DNA of 64,000 nt from contig OX243824.1 in NCBI GenBank assembly GCA_945859605.1, positions 30,062,448 to 30,126,447 of the forward strand, read 5' to 3'. Source of the stretch: Lumbricus rubellus. Lineage: Eukaryota; Annelida; Clitellata; Crassiclitellata; Lumbricidae. Position numbers and translations under genes: made by a program. This document shows, piece after piece, positions 1 to 15,000 of this stretch. The notes beneath the pieces are model-generated. The model saw only the letters and a list, made by a program, of their open reading frames with translations, did not search any database and was not told where the DNA came from. Each line of letters starts with the position of its first letter. Position 1 is the stretch's first letter.

Positions 1-3000
1 TCTTCGTCGACTGCAACACCGACCGCCACAGAACAAACGACGTCTGTCCTTGACACCACCAAAACCGACGAAACGACTACATCTTCGTCGACTGCTACAC
101 CGACCGCCACAGAACAAACGACGTCTGTCCTTGACACCACCAAAACCGACGAAACGACTACATCTTCGTCGACTGCTACACCGACCGCCACAGAACAAAC
201 GACATCTGTCACTGGCACCACCAAGACCGACGAAACGACTACATCATCGTCGACTGCTACACCGACCGCCACAGAACAAACGACGTCTGTCCTTGGCACC
301 ACCAAGACCGACGAAACGACTACATCTTCGTCGACTGCTACACCGACCGCCACAGAACAAACAACGTCTGTCATTGGCACCACCAAGACCGACGAAACGA
401 CTACATCTTCGTCGACTCCTACACCGACCGCCACAGAACAAACCACGTCTGTCCTTGACACCACCAAGACCGACGAAACGACTACATCTTCGTCGACTGC
501 TACACCGACCGCCCCAGAACAAACGACATCTGTCACTGGCACCACCAAGACCGACGAAACGACTACATCTTCGTCGACTCCTACACAGACCGCCACAGAA
601 CAAACGACGTCTGTCATTGGCACCACCAAGACCGACGAAACGACTACATCTTCGTCGACTGCTACACCGATCGCCACAGAACAAACGACGTCTGTCTTTG
701 GCACCACCAAGACCAACGAAACGACTACATCATCGTCGACTGCTACACCGACCGCCACAGAACAATCGACGTCTGTTATTGGCACCACCAAGACCGACGA
801 AACGACTACGTCTTCGTCGACGGCTACACCGACCGCCACAGAACAAACAACGTCTGTCCTTGACACCACCAAAACCGACGAAACGACTACATCTTTGTCG
901 ACTGCTACACCGACCACCACTGAACAAACGACGTCTGTCATTGGCACCACAAAGTCCGACGAAACGACTACATCTTCGTCGACGGCTACAACGACCGCCA
1001 CAGAACAAACGACGTCTGTTATTGGCACCACAAAGTCCGACGAAACGACTACATCTTCGTCGACTGCTACACCGATCGCCACAGAACAAACGACGTCTGT
1101 CATTGGCACCACCAAGACCGACGAAACGACTACATCATCGTCGACTGCTACACCGACCGCCACAGAACAATCGACGTCTGTTATTGGCACCACCAAGACC
1201 GATGAAACGACTACGTCTTCGTCGACGGCTACACCGACCGCCACAGAACAAACGACGTCTGTCCTTGACACCACCAAAACCGACGAAACGACTACATCTT
1301 TGTCGACTGCTACACCGACCACCACTGAACAAACGACGTCTGTCATTGGCACCACAAAGTCCGACGAAACGACTACATCTTCGTCGACGGCTACAACGAC
1401 CGCCACAGAACAAACGACGTCTGTTATTGGCACCACAAAGTCCGACGAAACGACTACATCTTCGTCGACTGCTACACCGACCGCCACAGAACAAACGACG
1501 TCTGTCATTGGCACCACCAAGACCGACGAAACGACTACATCTTCGTCGACTCCTACACCGACCGCCACAGAACAAACCACGTCTGTCCTTGACACCACCA
1601 AGACCGACGAAACGACTACATCTTCGTCGACTGCTACACCGACCGCCCCAGAACAAACGACATCTGTCACTGGCACCACCAAGACCGACGAAACGACTAC
1701 ATCTTCGTCGACTGCTACACCGACCGCCACAGAACAAACGACGTCTATCATTGGCACAACCAAGACCGACGAAACGACTACATCTTCGTCGACTGCTACA
1801 CCGATCGCCACAGAACAAACGACGTCTGTCATTGGCACCACCAAGACCGACGAAACGACTACATCATCGTCGACGGCTACACCGACCGCCACAGAACAAA
1901 CGACGTCTGTCCTTGACACCACCAAAACCGACGAAACGACTACATCTTTGTCGACTGCTACACCGACCACCACTGAACAAACGACGTCTGTCATTGGCAC
2001 CACAAAGTCCGACGAAACGACTACATCTTCGTCGACGGCTACAACGACCGCCACAGAACAAACGACGTCTGTTATTGGCACCACAAAGTCCGACGAAACG
2101 ACTACATCTTCGTCGACTGCTACACCGACCGCCACAGAACAATCGACGTCTGTCATTGGCACCACCAAGACCGACGAAACGACTACATCTTCGTCGACTG
2201 CTACACCGACCGCCACAGAAAAAACGACGTCTGTCATTGGCACCCCCAAGACCGACGAAACGACCACATCTTCGTCGACTGCTACACCGACCGCCACAGA
2301 ACAAACCACGTCTGTCTTTGGCGCCACCAAGACCGACGAAACGACTACGTCTTCGTCGACTGCAACACCGACCGCCACAGAACAAACGACGTCTGTCCTT
2401 GACACCACCAAAACCGACGAAACGACTACATCTTCGTCGACTGCTACACCGACCGCCACAGAACAAACGACGTCTGTCCTTGACACCACCAAAACCGACG
2501 AAACGACTACATCTTCGTCGACTGCTACACCGACCGCCACAGAACAAACGACATCTGTCACTGGCACCACCAAGACCGACGAAACGACTACATCATCGTC
2601 GACTGCTACACCGACCGCCACAGAACAAACGACGTCTGTCCTTGGCACCACCAAGACCGACGAAACGACTACATCTTCGTCGACTGCTACACCGACCGCC
2701 ACAGAACAAACAACGTCTGTCATTGGCACCACCAAGACCGACGAAACGACTACATCTTCGTCGACTCCTACACCGACCGCCACAGAACAAACCACGTCTG
2801 TCCTTGACACCACCAAGACCGACGAAACGACTACATCTTCGTCGACTGCTACACCGACCGCCACAGAACAAACGACATCTGTCACTGGCACCACCAAGAC
2901 CGACGAAACGACTACATCTTCGTCGACTCCTACACCGACCGCCACAGAACAAACGACGTCTGTCATTGGCACCACCAAGACCGACGAAACGACTACGCCT

Positions 3001-6000
3001 TCGTCGACTGCTACACCGACCGCCACAGAACAAACGACGTCTGTCCTTGGCACCACCAAGACCGACGAAACGACTACATCTTCGTCGAATGCTACACCGA
3101 CCGCCACAGAACAAACGACGTCTGTCATTGGCACCACCAAGACCGACGAAACGACTACATCTTCGTCGAATCCTACACAGACCGCCACAGAACAAACGAC
3201 GTCTGTCATTGGCACCACCAAGACCGACGAAACGACTACATCTTCGTCGACTGCTACACCGACCGCCACAGAACAAACGACGTCTGTCCTTGACACCACC
3301 AAGACCGACGAAACGACTACATCTTCGTCGACTGCTACACCGACCGCCACAGAACAAACGACGTCTGTCACTGGCACCACCAAGACCGACGAAACGACTA
3401 CGCCTTCGTCGACTGCTACACCGACCGCCACAGAACAAACGACGTCTGTCCTTGGCACCACCAAGACCGACGAAACGACTACATCTTCGTCGAATGCTAC
3501 ACCGACCGCCACAGAACAAACGACGTCTGTCATTGGCACCACCAAGACCGACGAAACGACTACATCTTCGTCGACTCCTACACCGACCGCCACAGAACAA
3601 ACGACGTCTGTCATTGGCACCACCAAGACCGACGAAACGACTACATCTTCGTCGACTGCTACACCGACCGTCACAGAACAAACGACGTCTGTCATTGGCA
3701 CCACCAAGACCGACGAAACGACTACATCTTCGTCGACTGCTACACCGACCGCCACAGAACAAACGACGTCTGTCAATGGCACCACCAAGACCGACGAAAC
3801 GACTACATCTTCGTCGACTGCTACACCGACCGCCACAGAACAAACGACGTCTGTCCTTAGCGCCACCAAGAGCGACGAAACGACTACATCTTCGTCGACT
3901 GCTACACCGACCGCCACAGAACAAACGACGTCTGTCATTGGCACCACCAAGACCGACGAAACGACTACATCTTCGTCGACTGCTACACCAACCGCCACAG
4001 AACAAGCGACGTCTGTCCTTAATACCACCAAGACCGACGAAACGACTACATCTTCGTCGACTGCTACACCGACCACCACAGAACAAACGACGTCTGTCAG
4101 TGGCACCACCAAGACGTCTGTCATTGGCACCACAAAGTCCGACGAAACGACTACATCTTCGTCGACTGCTACACCGATCGCCACAGAAAAAACGACGTCT
4201 GTCATTGGCACCACCAAGACCGACGAAACGACTACATCTTCGTCGACTGCTACACCGACCGCCACAGAACAAACGACGTCTGTCATTGGCACCACCAAGA
4301 CCGACGAAACGACTACATCTTCGTCGACTCCTACACCGACCGCCACAGAACAATCGACGTCTATCATTGGCACCACCAAGACCGACGAAACGACTACGTC
4401 TTCGTCGACTGCTACACCGACCGCCACAGAACAAACGACGTCTGTCCTTGACACCACCAAGACCGACGAAACAACTACATCTTCGTCGACTGCTACACCG
4501 ACCGCCACAGAACAAACGACGTCTGTCCTTGACACCACCAAGACCGACGAAACAACTACATCTTCGTCGACTGCTACACCGACCGCCACAGAACAAACGA
4601 CATCTGTCACTGGCACCACCAAGACCGACGAAACGACTACATCATCGTCGACTGCTACACCGACCGCCACAGAACAAACGACGTCTGTCCTTGGCACCAC
4701 CAAGACCGACGAAACGACTACATCTTCGTCGACTCCTACACAGACCGCCACAGAACAAACGACGTCTGTCATTGGCACCACCAAGACCGACGAAACGACT
4801 ACATCTTCGTCGACTGCTACACCGACCGCCACAGAACAAACGACGTCTGTCCTTGACACCACAAAGACCGACGAAACGACTACATCTTCGTCGACTGCTA
4901 CACCGACCGCCACAGAAAAAACGACGTCTGTCATTGGCACCACCAAGACCGACGAAACGACCACATCTTCGTCGACTGCTACACCGACCGCCACAGAACA
5001 AACCACGTCTGTCTTTGGCGCCACCAAGACCGACGAAACGACTACATCTTCGTCGACTGCTACACCGACCGCCACAGAACAAACGACGTCTGTCACTGGC
5101 ACCACCAAGACCGACGAAACGACTACATCTTCGTCGACTGCTACACCGACCGCTACAGAACAAACGACGTCTGTCCTTGACACCACCAAGACCGACGAAA
5201 CGACTACATCTTCGTCGACTGCTACACCGACCGCCACAGAACAAACGACGTCTGTCACTGGCACCACCAAGACCAACGAAACGACTACATCTTCGTCGAC
5301 TCCTACACCGACCGCCACAGAACAAACGACGTCTGTCCTTGACACCACCAAGACCGACGAAACGACTACATCTTCTTCGACTGCTACACCGACCGCCACA
5401 GAACAAACGACGTCTGTCATTGGCACCACCAAGACCGACGAAACGACTACATCTTCGTCGACTCCTACACCGACCGCCACAGAACAAACGACGTCTGTCC
5501 TTGACACCACCAAGACCGACGAAACGACTACATCTTCGTCGACTGCTACACCGACCGCCCCAGAACAAACGACATCTGTCACTGGCACCACCAAGACCGA
5601 CGAAACGACTACATCTTCGTCGACTGCTACACCGACCGCCACAGAACAAACGACGTCTGTCCTTGGCACCACCAAGACCGACGAAACGACTACATCTACG
5701 TCGACTGCTACACCGACCGCCACAGAACAAACGACGTCTGTCATTGGCACCACCAAGACCGACGAAACGACTACATCTTCGTCGACTGCTACACCGACCG
5801 CCAGAGAACAAACGACGTCTGTCATTGGCACCACCCAGACCGACGAAACGACTACATCTTTGTCGACTCCTACACCGACCGCCACAGAACAAACGACGTC
5901 TGTCATTGGCACCACCAAAACCGACGAAACGACTACATCTTCGTCGACTGCTACACCGACCGCCACAGAACAAACGACGTCTGTCATTGGCACCACCAAG

Positions 6001-9000
6001 ACCGACGAAACGACTACATCTTCGTCGACTGCTACACCGACCACCACAGAACAAACGACGTCTGTCAGTGGCACCACCAAGACCGACGAAACGACTACAC
6101 CTTCGTCGACTGCTATACCGACCGCCACAGAACAAACGACGTCTGTCATTGGCACCACCAAGACCGACGAAACGACTACATCTTCGTCGACTGCTACACC
6201 GACCGCGACAGAACAAACGACGTCTGTCATTGGCACCACCAAGACCGACGAAACGACTACATCTTCGTCGACTGCTACACCGACCACCACAGAACAAACG
6301 ACGTCTGTCATTGGCACCACCAAGACCGACGAAACGACTACATCTTCGTCGACTGCTACACCGACCGCCACAGAACAAACGACGTCTGTCATTGGCACCA
6401 CCAAGACCGACGAAACGACTACATCTTCGTCGACTGCTACACCGACCGCCAAGGAACAAACGACGTCTGTCATTGGCACCACCAAGACCGACGAAACGAC
6501 TACATCTTCGTCGACTGCTACACCGATCGCCACAGAACAAACGACGTCTGTCATTGGCACCACCAAGACCGACGAAACGACTACGTCTTCGTCGACTGCT
6601 ACACCGACCACCACAGAACAAACGACGTCTGTCCTTGACACCACCAAGACCGACGAAACGACTACATCTTCGTCGACTGCTACACCGACCGCCACAGAAC
6701 AAACGACGTCTGTCATTGGCACCACCAAGACCGACAAAACGACTACATCTTCGTCGACTGCTACACCGACCACCAGTGAACAAACGACGTCTGTCATTGG
6801 CACCACCAAGACCGACGAAACGACTACATCTTCGTCGACTGCTACACCGACCGCCACAGAACAAACGACGTCTGTCATTGGCACCACCAAGACCGACGAA
6901 ACGACTACGTCTTCGTCGACTGCTACACCGACCGCCACAGAACAAACGACGTCTGTCATTGGCACCACCAAGACCGACGAAACGACTACATCTTCGTCGA
7001 CTGCTACACCGACCGCCACAGAACAAACGACGTCTGTCCTTGACAACACCAAGACCGACGAAACGACTACATCTTCGTCGACTGCTACACCGACCGCCAC
7101 AGAACAAACGACGTCTGTCTTTGACACCACCAAGACCGACGAAACGACTACATCTTCGTCGACTGCTACACCGACCGCCACAGAACAAACGACGTCTGTC
7201 ACTGGCACCACCAAGACCGACGAAACGACTACGCCTTCGTCGACTGCTACACCGACCGCCACAGAACAAACGACGTCTGTCCTTGGCACCACCAAGACCG
7301 ACGAAACGACTACATCTTCGTCGAATGCTACACCGACCACCACAGAACAAACGACGTCTGTCATTGGCACCACCAAGACCGACGAAACGACTACATCTTC
7401 GTCGACTCCTACACCGACCGCCACAGAACAAACGACGTCTGTCATTGGCACCACCAAGACCGACGAAACGACTACATCTTCGTCGACTGCTACACCGACC
7501 GTCACAGAACAAACGACGTCTGTCATTGGCACCACCAAGACCGAAGAAACGATTACATCTTCGTCGACTGCTACACCGACCGCAACAGAACAAACGACGT
7601 CTGTCATTGGCACCACCAAGACCGACAAAACGACTACATCTTCGTCGACTGCTACACCGACTGCCACAGAACAAACGACGTCTGTCCTTAGCGCCAATAA
7701 GAGCGACGAAACGACTACATCTTCGTCGACTGCTACACCGACCGCCACAGAACAAACGACGTCTGTCATTGGCACCACCAAGACCGACGAAACGACTACA
7801 TCTTCGTCGACTGCTACACCAACCGCCACAGAACAAGCGACGTCTTTCCTTAATACCACCAAGACCGACGAAACGACTACATCTTCGTCGACTGCTACAC
7901 CGACCACCACAGAACAAACGACGTCTGTCAGTGGCACCACCAAGACGTCTGTCATTGGGACCACAAAGTCCGACGAAACGACTACATCTTCGTCGACTGC
8001 TACACCGATCGCCACAGAAAAAACGACGTCTGTCTTTGGCACCACCAAGACCGACGAAACGACTACATCTTCGTCGACTCCTACACCGACCGCCACAGAA
8101 CAATCGACGTCTATCATTGGCACCACCAAGACCGACGAAACGACTATGTCTTCGTCGACTGCTACACCGACCGCCACAGAACAAACGACGTCTGTCCTTG
8201 ACACCACCAAAACCGACGAAACGACTACATCTTCGTCGACTGCTACACCGACCGCCACAGAACAAACGACGTCTGTCCTTGACACCACCAAGACCGACGA
8301 AACGACTACATCTTCGTCGACTGCTACACCGACCGCCACAGAACAAACGACATCTGTCACTGGCACCGCCAAAACCGACGAAACGACTACATCTTCGTCG
8401 ACTGCTACACCGACCGCCACAGAACAAACGACGTCTGTCCTTGACACCACCAAGACCGACGAAACGACTACATCTTCGTCGACTGCTACACCGACCGCCA
8501 CAGAACAAACGACGTCTGTCACTGGCACCACCAAGACCGACGAAACGACTACATCTTCGTCGACTGCTACACCGACCGCCACAGAACAAACGACGTCTGT
8601 CATTGGCACCAACAAGACCGACGAAACGACTACATCTTCGTCGACTCCTACACCGACCGCCACAGAACAAACGACGTCTGTCACTGGCACCACCAAGACC
8701 GCCGAAACGACTACATCTTCGTCGACTGGTACACCGACCGCCACAGAACAAACGACGTCTATCCTTGACACCACCAAGACCGACGAAACGACTACATCTT
8801 CGTCGACTGCTACACCGACCGCCACAGAACAAACGACGTCTGTCATTGACACCACCAAGACCGACGAAACGACTACATCTTCGTCGACTGCTACACCGAC
8901 CGCCACAGAACAAACGACGTCTGTCACTGGCACCACCAAGACCGACGAAACGACTACATCTTCGTCGACTGCTACACCGACCGCCACAGAACAAACGACG

Positions 9001-12000
9001 TCTGTCATTGGCACCACCAAGACCGACGAAACAACCACATCTTCGTCGACTCCTACACCGACCGCCACAGAACAAACGACGTCTGTCATTGGCACCACCA
9101 AGACCGACGAAACAACTACATCTTCGTCGACTCCTACACCGACCGCCACAGAACAAACGACGTCTGTCATTGGCACCAACAAGACCGACGAAACGACTAC
9201 ATCTTCGTCGACTGCTACACCGACCGCCACAGAACAAACGACGTCTGTCATTGGCACCACCAAGACCGACAAAACGACTACATCTTCGTCGACTGCTACA
9301 CCGACCGCCACAGAACAAACGACGTCTGTCCTTGACACCACCAAGACCGACGAAACGACTACATCTTCGTCGACTGCTACACCGACCGCCACAGAACAAA
9401 CGACGTCTGTCATTGGCACCACCAAGACCGACGAAACGACTACAACTTCGTCGACTGCTACTCCGACCGCCACAGAACAAACGACGTCTGTCCTTGGCAC
9501 CACCAAGACCGACGAAACGACTACATCTTTGTCGACTGCTACACCGACCGCCACAGAACAAACGACGTCTGTCCTTGGCACCACCAAGACCGACGAAACG
9601 ACTACATCTTCGGCGACTGCTACACCGACCGCCACAGAACAAACGACGTCTGTCATTGGCACCACCAAGACCGACGAAACGACTACATCTTCGTCGACTG
9701 CTACACCGATCGCTACAGAACAAACGACGTCTGTCCTTGACACCACCAAGACCGACGAAACGACTACATCTTCGTCGACTGCTACACCGACCGCCACAGA
9801 ACAAACGACGTCTGTCATTGACACCACCAAGACCGACGAAACGACTACATCTTCGTCGACTGCTACACCGACCGCCACAGAACAAACGACGTCTGTCATT
9901 GGCACCACCAAGACCGACGAAACGACTACATCTTCGTCGACTGCTACACCGATCGCTACAGAACAAACGACGTCTGTCCTTGACACCACCAAGACCGACG
10001 AAACGACTACATCTTCGTCGACTGCTACACCGACCGCCACAGAACAAACGACGTCTGTCATTGGCACCACCAAGACCAACGAAACGACTACATCTTCGTC
10101 GACTGCTACACCGACCGCCACAAAACAAACGACGTCTGTCATTGGCACCACCAAGACCGACGAAACGACTACATCTTCGTCGACTGCTACACCGACCACC
10201 ACAGAACAAACGACGTCTGTCAGTGGTACCACCAGGACCGACGAAACGACTACATCTTTGTCGACTGCTACACCGACCGCCACAGAACAAACGACGTCTG
10301 TCACTGGCACCACCAAGACCGACGAAACGACTACATCTTCGTCGACTGCTACACCGACCGCCACAGAACAAACGACGTCTGTCATTGGCACCACCAAGAC
10401 CGACGAAACGACTACATCTTCGTCGACTGCTACACCGACCGCCACAGAACAAACGACGTCTGTCATTGGCACCACTAAAACCGACGAAACGACTACATCT
10501 TCGTCGACTGCTACACCGACCGCCACAGAACAAGCGACGTCTGTCCTTGATACCAACAAGACCGACGAAACGACTACATCTTCGTCGACTGCTACACCGA
10601 CCGCCACAGAACAAACGACGTCTGTCACTGGCACCACCAAGACCGACGAAACGACTACATCTTCGTCGACTGCTACACCGACCGCCACAGAACAAACAAC
10701 GTCTGTCATTGGCACCACAAAGTCCGACGAAACGACTACATCTTCGTCGACGGCTACAACGACCGCCACAGAACAAACGACGTCTGTCATTGGCACCACA
10801 AAGTCCGACGAAACGACTACATCTTCGTCGACTGCTACACCGACCGCCACAGAACAATCGACGTCTGTCATTGGCACCACCAAGACCGACGAAACGACTA
10901 CATCTTCGTCGACTGCTACACCGACCGCCACAGAACAAACGACGTCTGTCCTTGACACCACCAAGACCGACGAAACGACTACATCTTCGTCGACTGCTAC
11001 ACCGACCGCCACAGAACAAACGACGTCTGTCACTGGCACCACCAAGACCAACGAAACGACTACATCTTTGTCGACTGCTACACCGACCGCCACAGAACAA
11101 ACGACGTCTGTCCTTGGCACCACCAAGACCGACGAAACGACTACATCTTCGTCGATTGCTACACCGACCGCCACAGAACAAACGACGTCTGTCATTGGCA
11201 CCACCAAGACCGACGAAACGACTACATCTTCGTCGACTGCTACACCGACCGCCACAGAACAAACGACGTCTGTCACTGGCACCACCAAGACCGACGAAAT
11301 GACTACATCTTCGTCGACTGCTACACCGACCGCCACAGAACAAACGACGTCTGTCCTTGGCACCACCAAGACCGACGAAACGACTACATCTTCGTCGACT
11401 GCTACACCGACCGCCACAGAACAAGCGACGTCTGTCATTGGCACCACCAAGACAGACGAAACGACTACATCTTCGTCGACTGCTACACCGACAGCCACAG
11501 AACTAACCACGTCTGTCTTTGGCACCACCAAGACCGACGAAACGACTACATCTTCGTCGACTGCTACACCGACCGCCACAGAACAAACGACGTCTGTCAT
11601 TGGCACCACCAAGACAGACGAAACGACTACATCTTCGTCGACTGCTACACCGACCGCCACAGAACAAACGACGTCTGTCATTGGCACCACCAAGACCGAC
11701 GAAACGACTACATCTTCGTCGACTGCTACACCGACAGCCACAGAACTAACCACGTCGGTCTTTGGCGCCACCAAGACCGACGAAACGACTACATCTTCGT
11801 CGACTGCTACACCGACCGCCACAGAACAAACGACGTCTGTCATTGGCACCACCAAAACCGACGAAACGACTACATCTTCGTCGACTGCTACACCGACCGC
11901 CACAGAACAAACGACGTCTGTCCTTGACACCACCAAGACCGACGAAACGACTACATCTTCGTCGACTGCTACACCGACCGCCACAGAACAAACGACGTCT

Positions 12001-15000
12001 GTCACTGGCACCACCAAGACCGACGAAACGACTACATCTTCGTCGACTGCTACACCGACCGCCACAGAGCAAACGACGTCTGTCATTGGCACCAACAAGA
12101 CCGACGAAACGACTACATCTTCGTCGACTGCTACACCGACCGCCACAGAACAAACGACGTCTGTCCTTGACACCACCAAGACCGACGAAACGACTACATC
12201 TTCGTCGACTGCTACACCGACCGCCACAGAACAAACGACGTCTGTCACTGGCACCACCAAGACCGACGAAACGACTACATCTTCGTCGACTGTTACACCG
12301 ACCGCCACAGAACAAACGACGTCTGTCCTTGGCACCACCAAGACCGACGAAACGACTACATCTTCGTCGACTGCTACACCGACCACCACAGAACAAACGA
12401 CGTCTGTCATTGGCACCACCAAGACCGACGAAACGACTACATCTTCGTCGACTGCTACACCGACCGCCACAAAACTAACCACGTCTGTCTTTGGCGCCAC
12501 CAAGACCGACGAAACGACTACATCTTCGTCGACTGCTACACCGACTGCCACAGAACAAACGACGTCTGTCATTGGCACCGCCAAAACCGACGATACGACT
12601 ACATCTTCGTCGACTGCTACACCGGCCGCCACAGAACAAACGACGTCTGTCCTTGACACCACCAAGACCGACGAAACGACTACATCTTCGTCGACTGCTA
12701 CACCGACCGCCACAGAACAAACGACGTCTGTCACTGGCACCACCAAGACCGACGAAACGACTACATCTTCGTCGACTGCTACACCGACCGCCACAGAACA
12801 AACGACGTCTGTCATTGGCACCAACAAGACCGACGAAACGACTACATCTTCGTCGACTCCTACACCGACCGCCACAGAACAAACGACGTCTGTCACTGGC
12901 ACCACCAAGACCGCCGAAACGACTACATCTTCGTCGACTGGTACACCGACCGCCACAGAACAAACGACGTCTATCCTTGACACCACCAAGACCGACGAAA
13001 CGACTACATCTTCGTCGACTGCTACACCGACCGCCACAGAACAAACGACGTCTGTCATTGACACCACCAAGACCGACGAAACGACTACATCTTCGTCGAC
13101 TGCTACACCGACCGCCACAGAACAAACGACGTCTGTCATTGACACCACCAAGACCGACGAAACGACTACATCTTCGTCGACTGCTACACCGACCGCCACA
13201 GAACAAACGACGTCTGTCATTGGCACCACCAAGACCGACGAAACAACTACATCTTCGTCGACTCCTACACCGACCGCCACAGAACAAACGACGTCTGTCA
13301 TTGGCACCACCAAGACCGACGAAACAACTACATCTTCGTCGACTCCTACACCGACCGCCACAGAACAAACGACGTCTGTCATTGGCACCAACAAGACCGA
13401 CGAAACGACTACATCTTCGTCGACTGCTACACCGACCGCCACAGAACAAACGACGTCTGTCATTGGCACCACCAAGACCGACAAAACGACTACATCTTCG
13501 TCGACTGCTACACCGACCGCCACAGAACAAACGACGTCTGTCCTTGACACCACCAAGACCGACGAAACGACTACATCTTCGTCGACTGCTACACCGACCG
13601 CCACAGAACAAACGACGTCTGTCATTGGCACCACCAAGACCGACGAAACGACTACAACTTCGTCGACTGCTACACCGACCGCCACAGAACAAACGACGTC
13701 TGTCCTTGGCACCACCAAGACCGACGAAACGACTACATCTTTGTCGACTGCTACACCGACCGCCACAGAACAAACGACGTCTGTCCTTGGCACCACCAAG
13801 ACCGACGAAACGACTACATCTTCGTCGACTCCTACACCGACCGCCACAGAACAAACGACGTCTGTCATTGGCCCCACCAAGACCGACGAAACGACTACAT
13901 CTTCGTCGACTGTTACACCGACCGCCACAGAACAAACGACGTCTGTCATTGGCACGACCAAGACTGACGAAACGACTACATCTTCGTCGACTGCTACACC
14001 GACCGCCACAGAACAAACGACGTCTGTCACTGGCACCACCAAGACCGACGAAACGACTACATCTTCGTCGACTGCCACACCGACCGCCACAGAACAAACG
14101 ACGTCTGTCATTGACACCACCAAGACCGACGAAACGACTACATCTTCGTCGACTGCTACACCAACCGCCACAGAACAAACGACGTCTGTCAGTGGCACCA
14201 CCAAGACCGACGAAACGACTACATCTTCGTCGACTGCTACACCGACCGCCACAGAACAAACGACGTCTGTCATTGGCACCACCAAGACCGACGAAACGAC
14301 TACATCTTCGTCGACTGCTACACCGACCGCCACAGAACAAACGACGTCTGTCATTGGCACCACCAAAACCGACGAAACGACTACATCTTCGTCGACTGCT
14401 ACACCGATCGCCACAGAACAAACGACGTCTGTCATTGGCACCACCAAGACCGACGAAACGACTACATCTTCGTCGACTGCTACACCGACCGCCACAGAAC
14501 AAACGACGTCTGTCATTGGCACCACCAAGACCGACGAAACGACTACATCTTCGTCGACTGCTACACCAATCGCCACAGAACAAACGACGTCTGTCATTGG
14601 CACCACCAAGACCGACGAAACGACTACATCTTCGTCGACTGCTACACCGACCGCCACAGAACAAACGACGTCTGTCATTGGCACCACCAAGACCGACGAA
14701 ACGACTACGTCTTCGTCGACTCCTACACCGACCGCCACAGAACAAACCACGTCTGTCCTTGACACCACCAAGACCGACGAAACGACTACATTTTCGTCGA
14801 ATGCTACACCGACCGCCACAGAACAAACGACGTCTGTCCTTGACACCACCAAGACCGACGAAACGACTACATCTTCGTCGACTGCTACACCGACCGCCAC
14901 AGAACAAACGACGTCTGTCACTGGCACCACCAAGACCGACGAAACGACTACATCTTCGTCGACTGCTACACCGACCGCCACAGAACAAACGACGTCTGTC

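Noticed and set aside
50..11302. Long +2 frame encoding a Pro/Arg/Leu/His-rich repeat (and its later continuations)
   Set aside because: It is the shifted reading of the 81-bp unit. It is broken repeatedly by stops along the array and ends outside it, while the +1 frame stays open across all repeat types.
4642..11424. Reverse-strand Cys/Arg/Gly-rich giant ORFs
   Set aside because: Antisense reading of the same unit. They stop wherever a variant such as TCAACT or other substitutions create a stop, and have no independent start, splice or conserved end.
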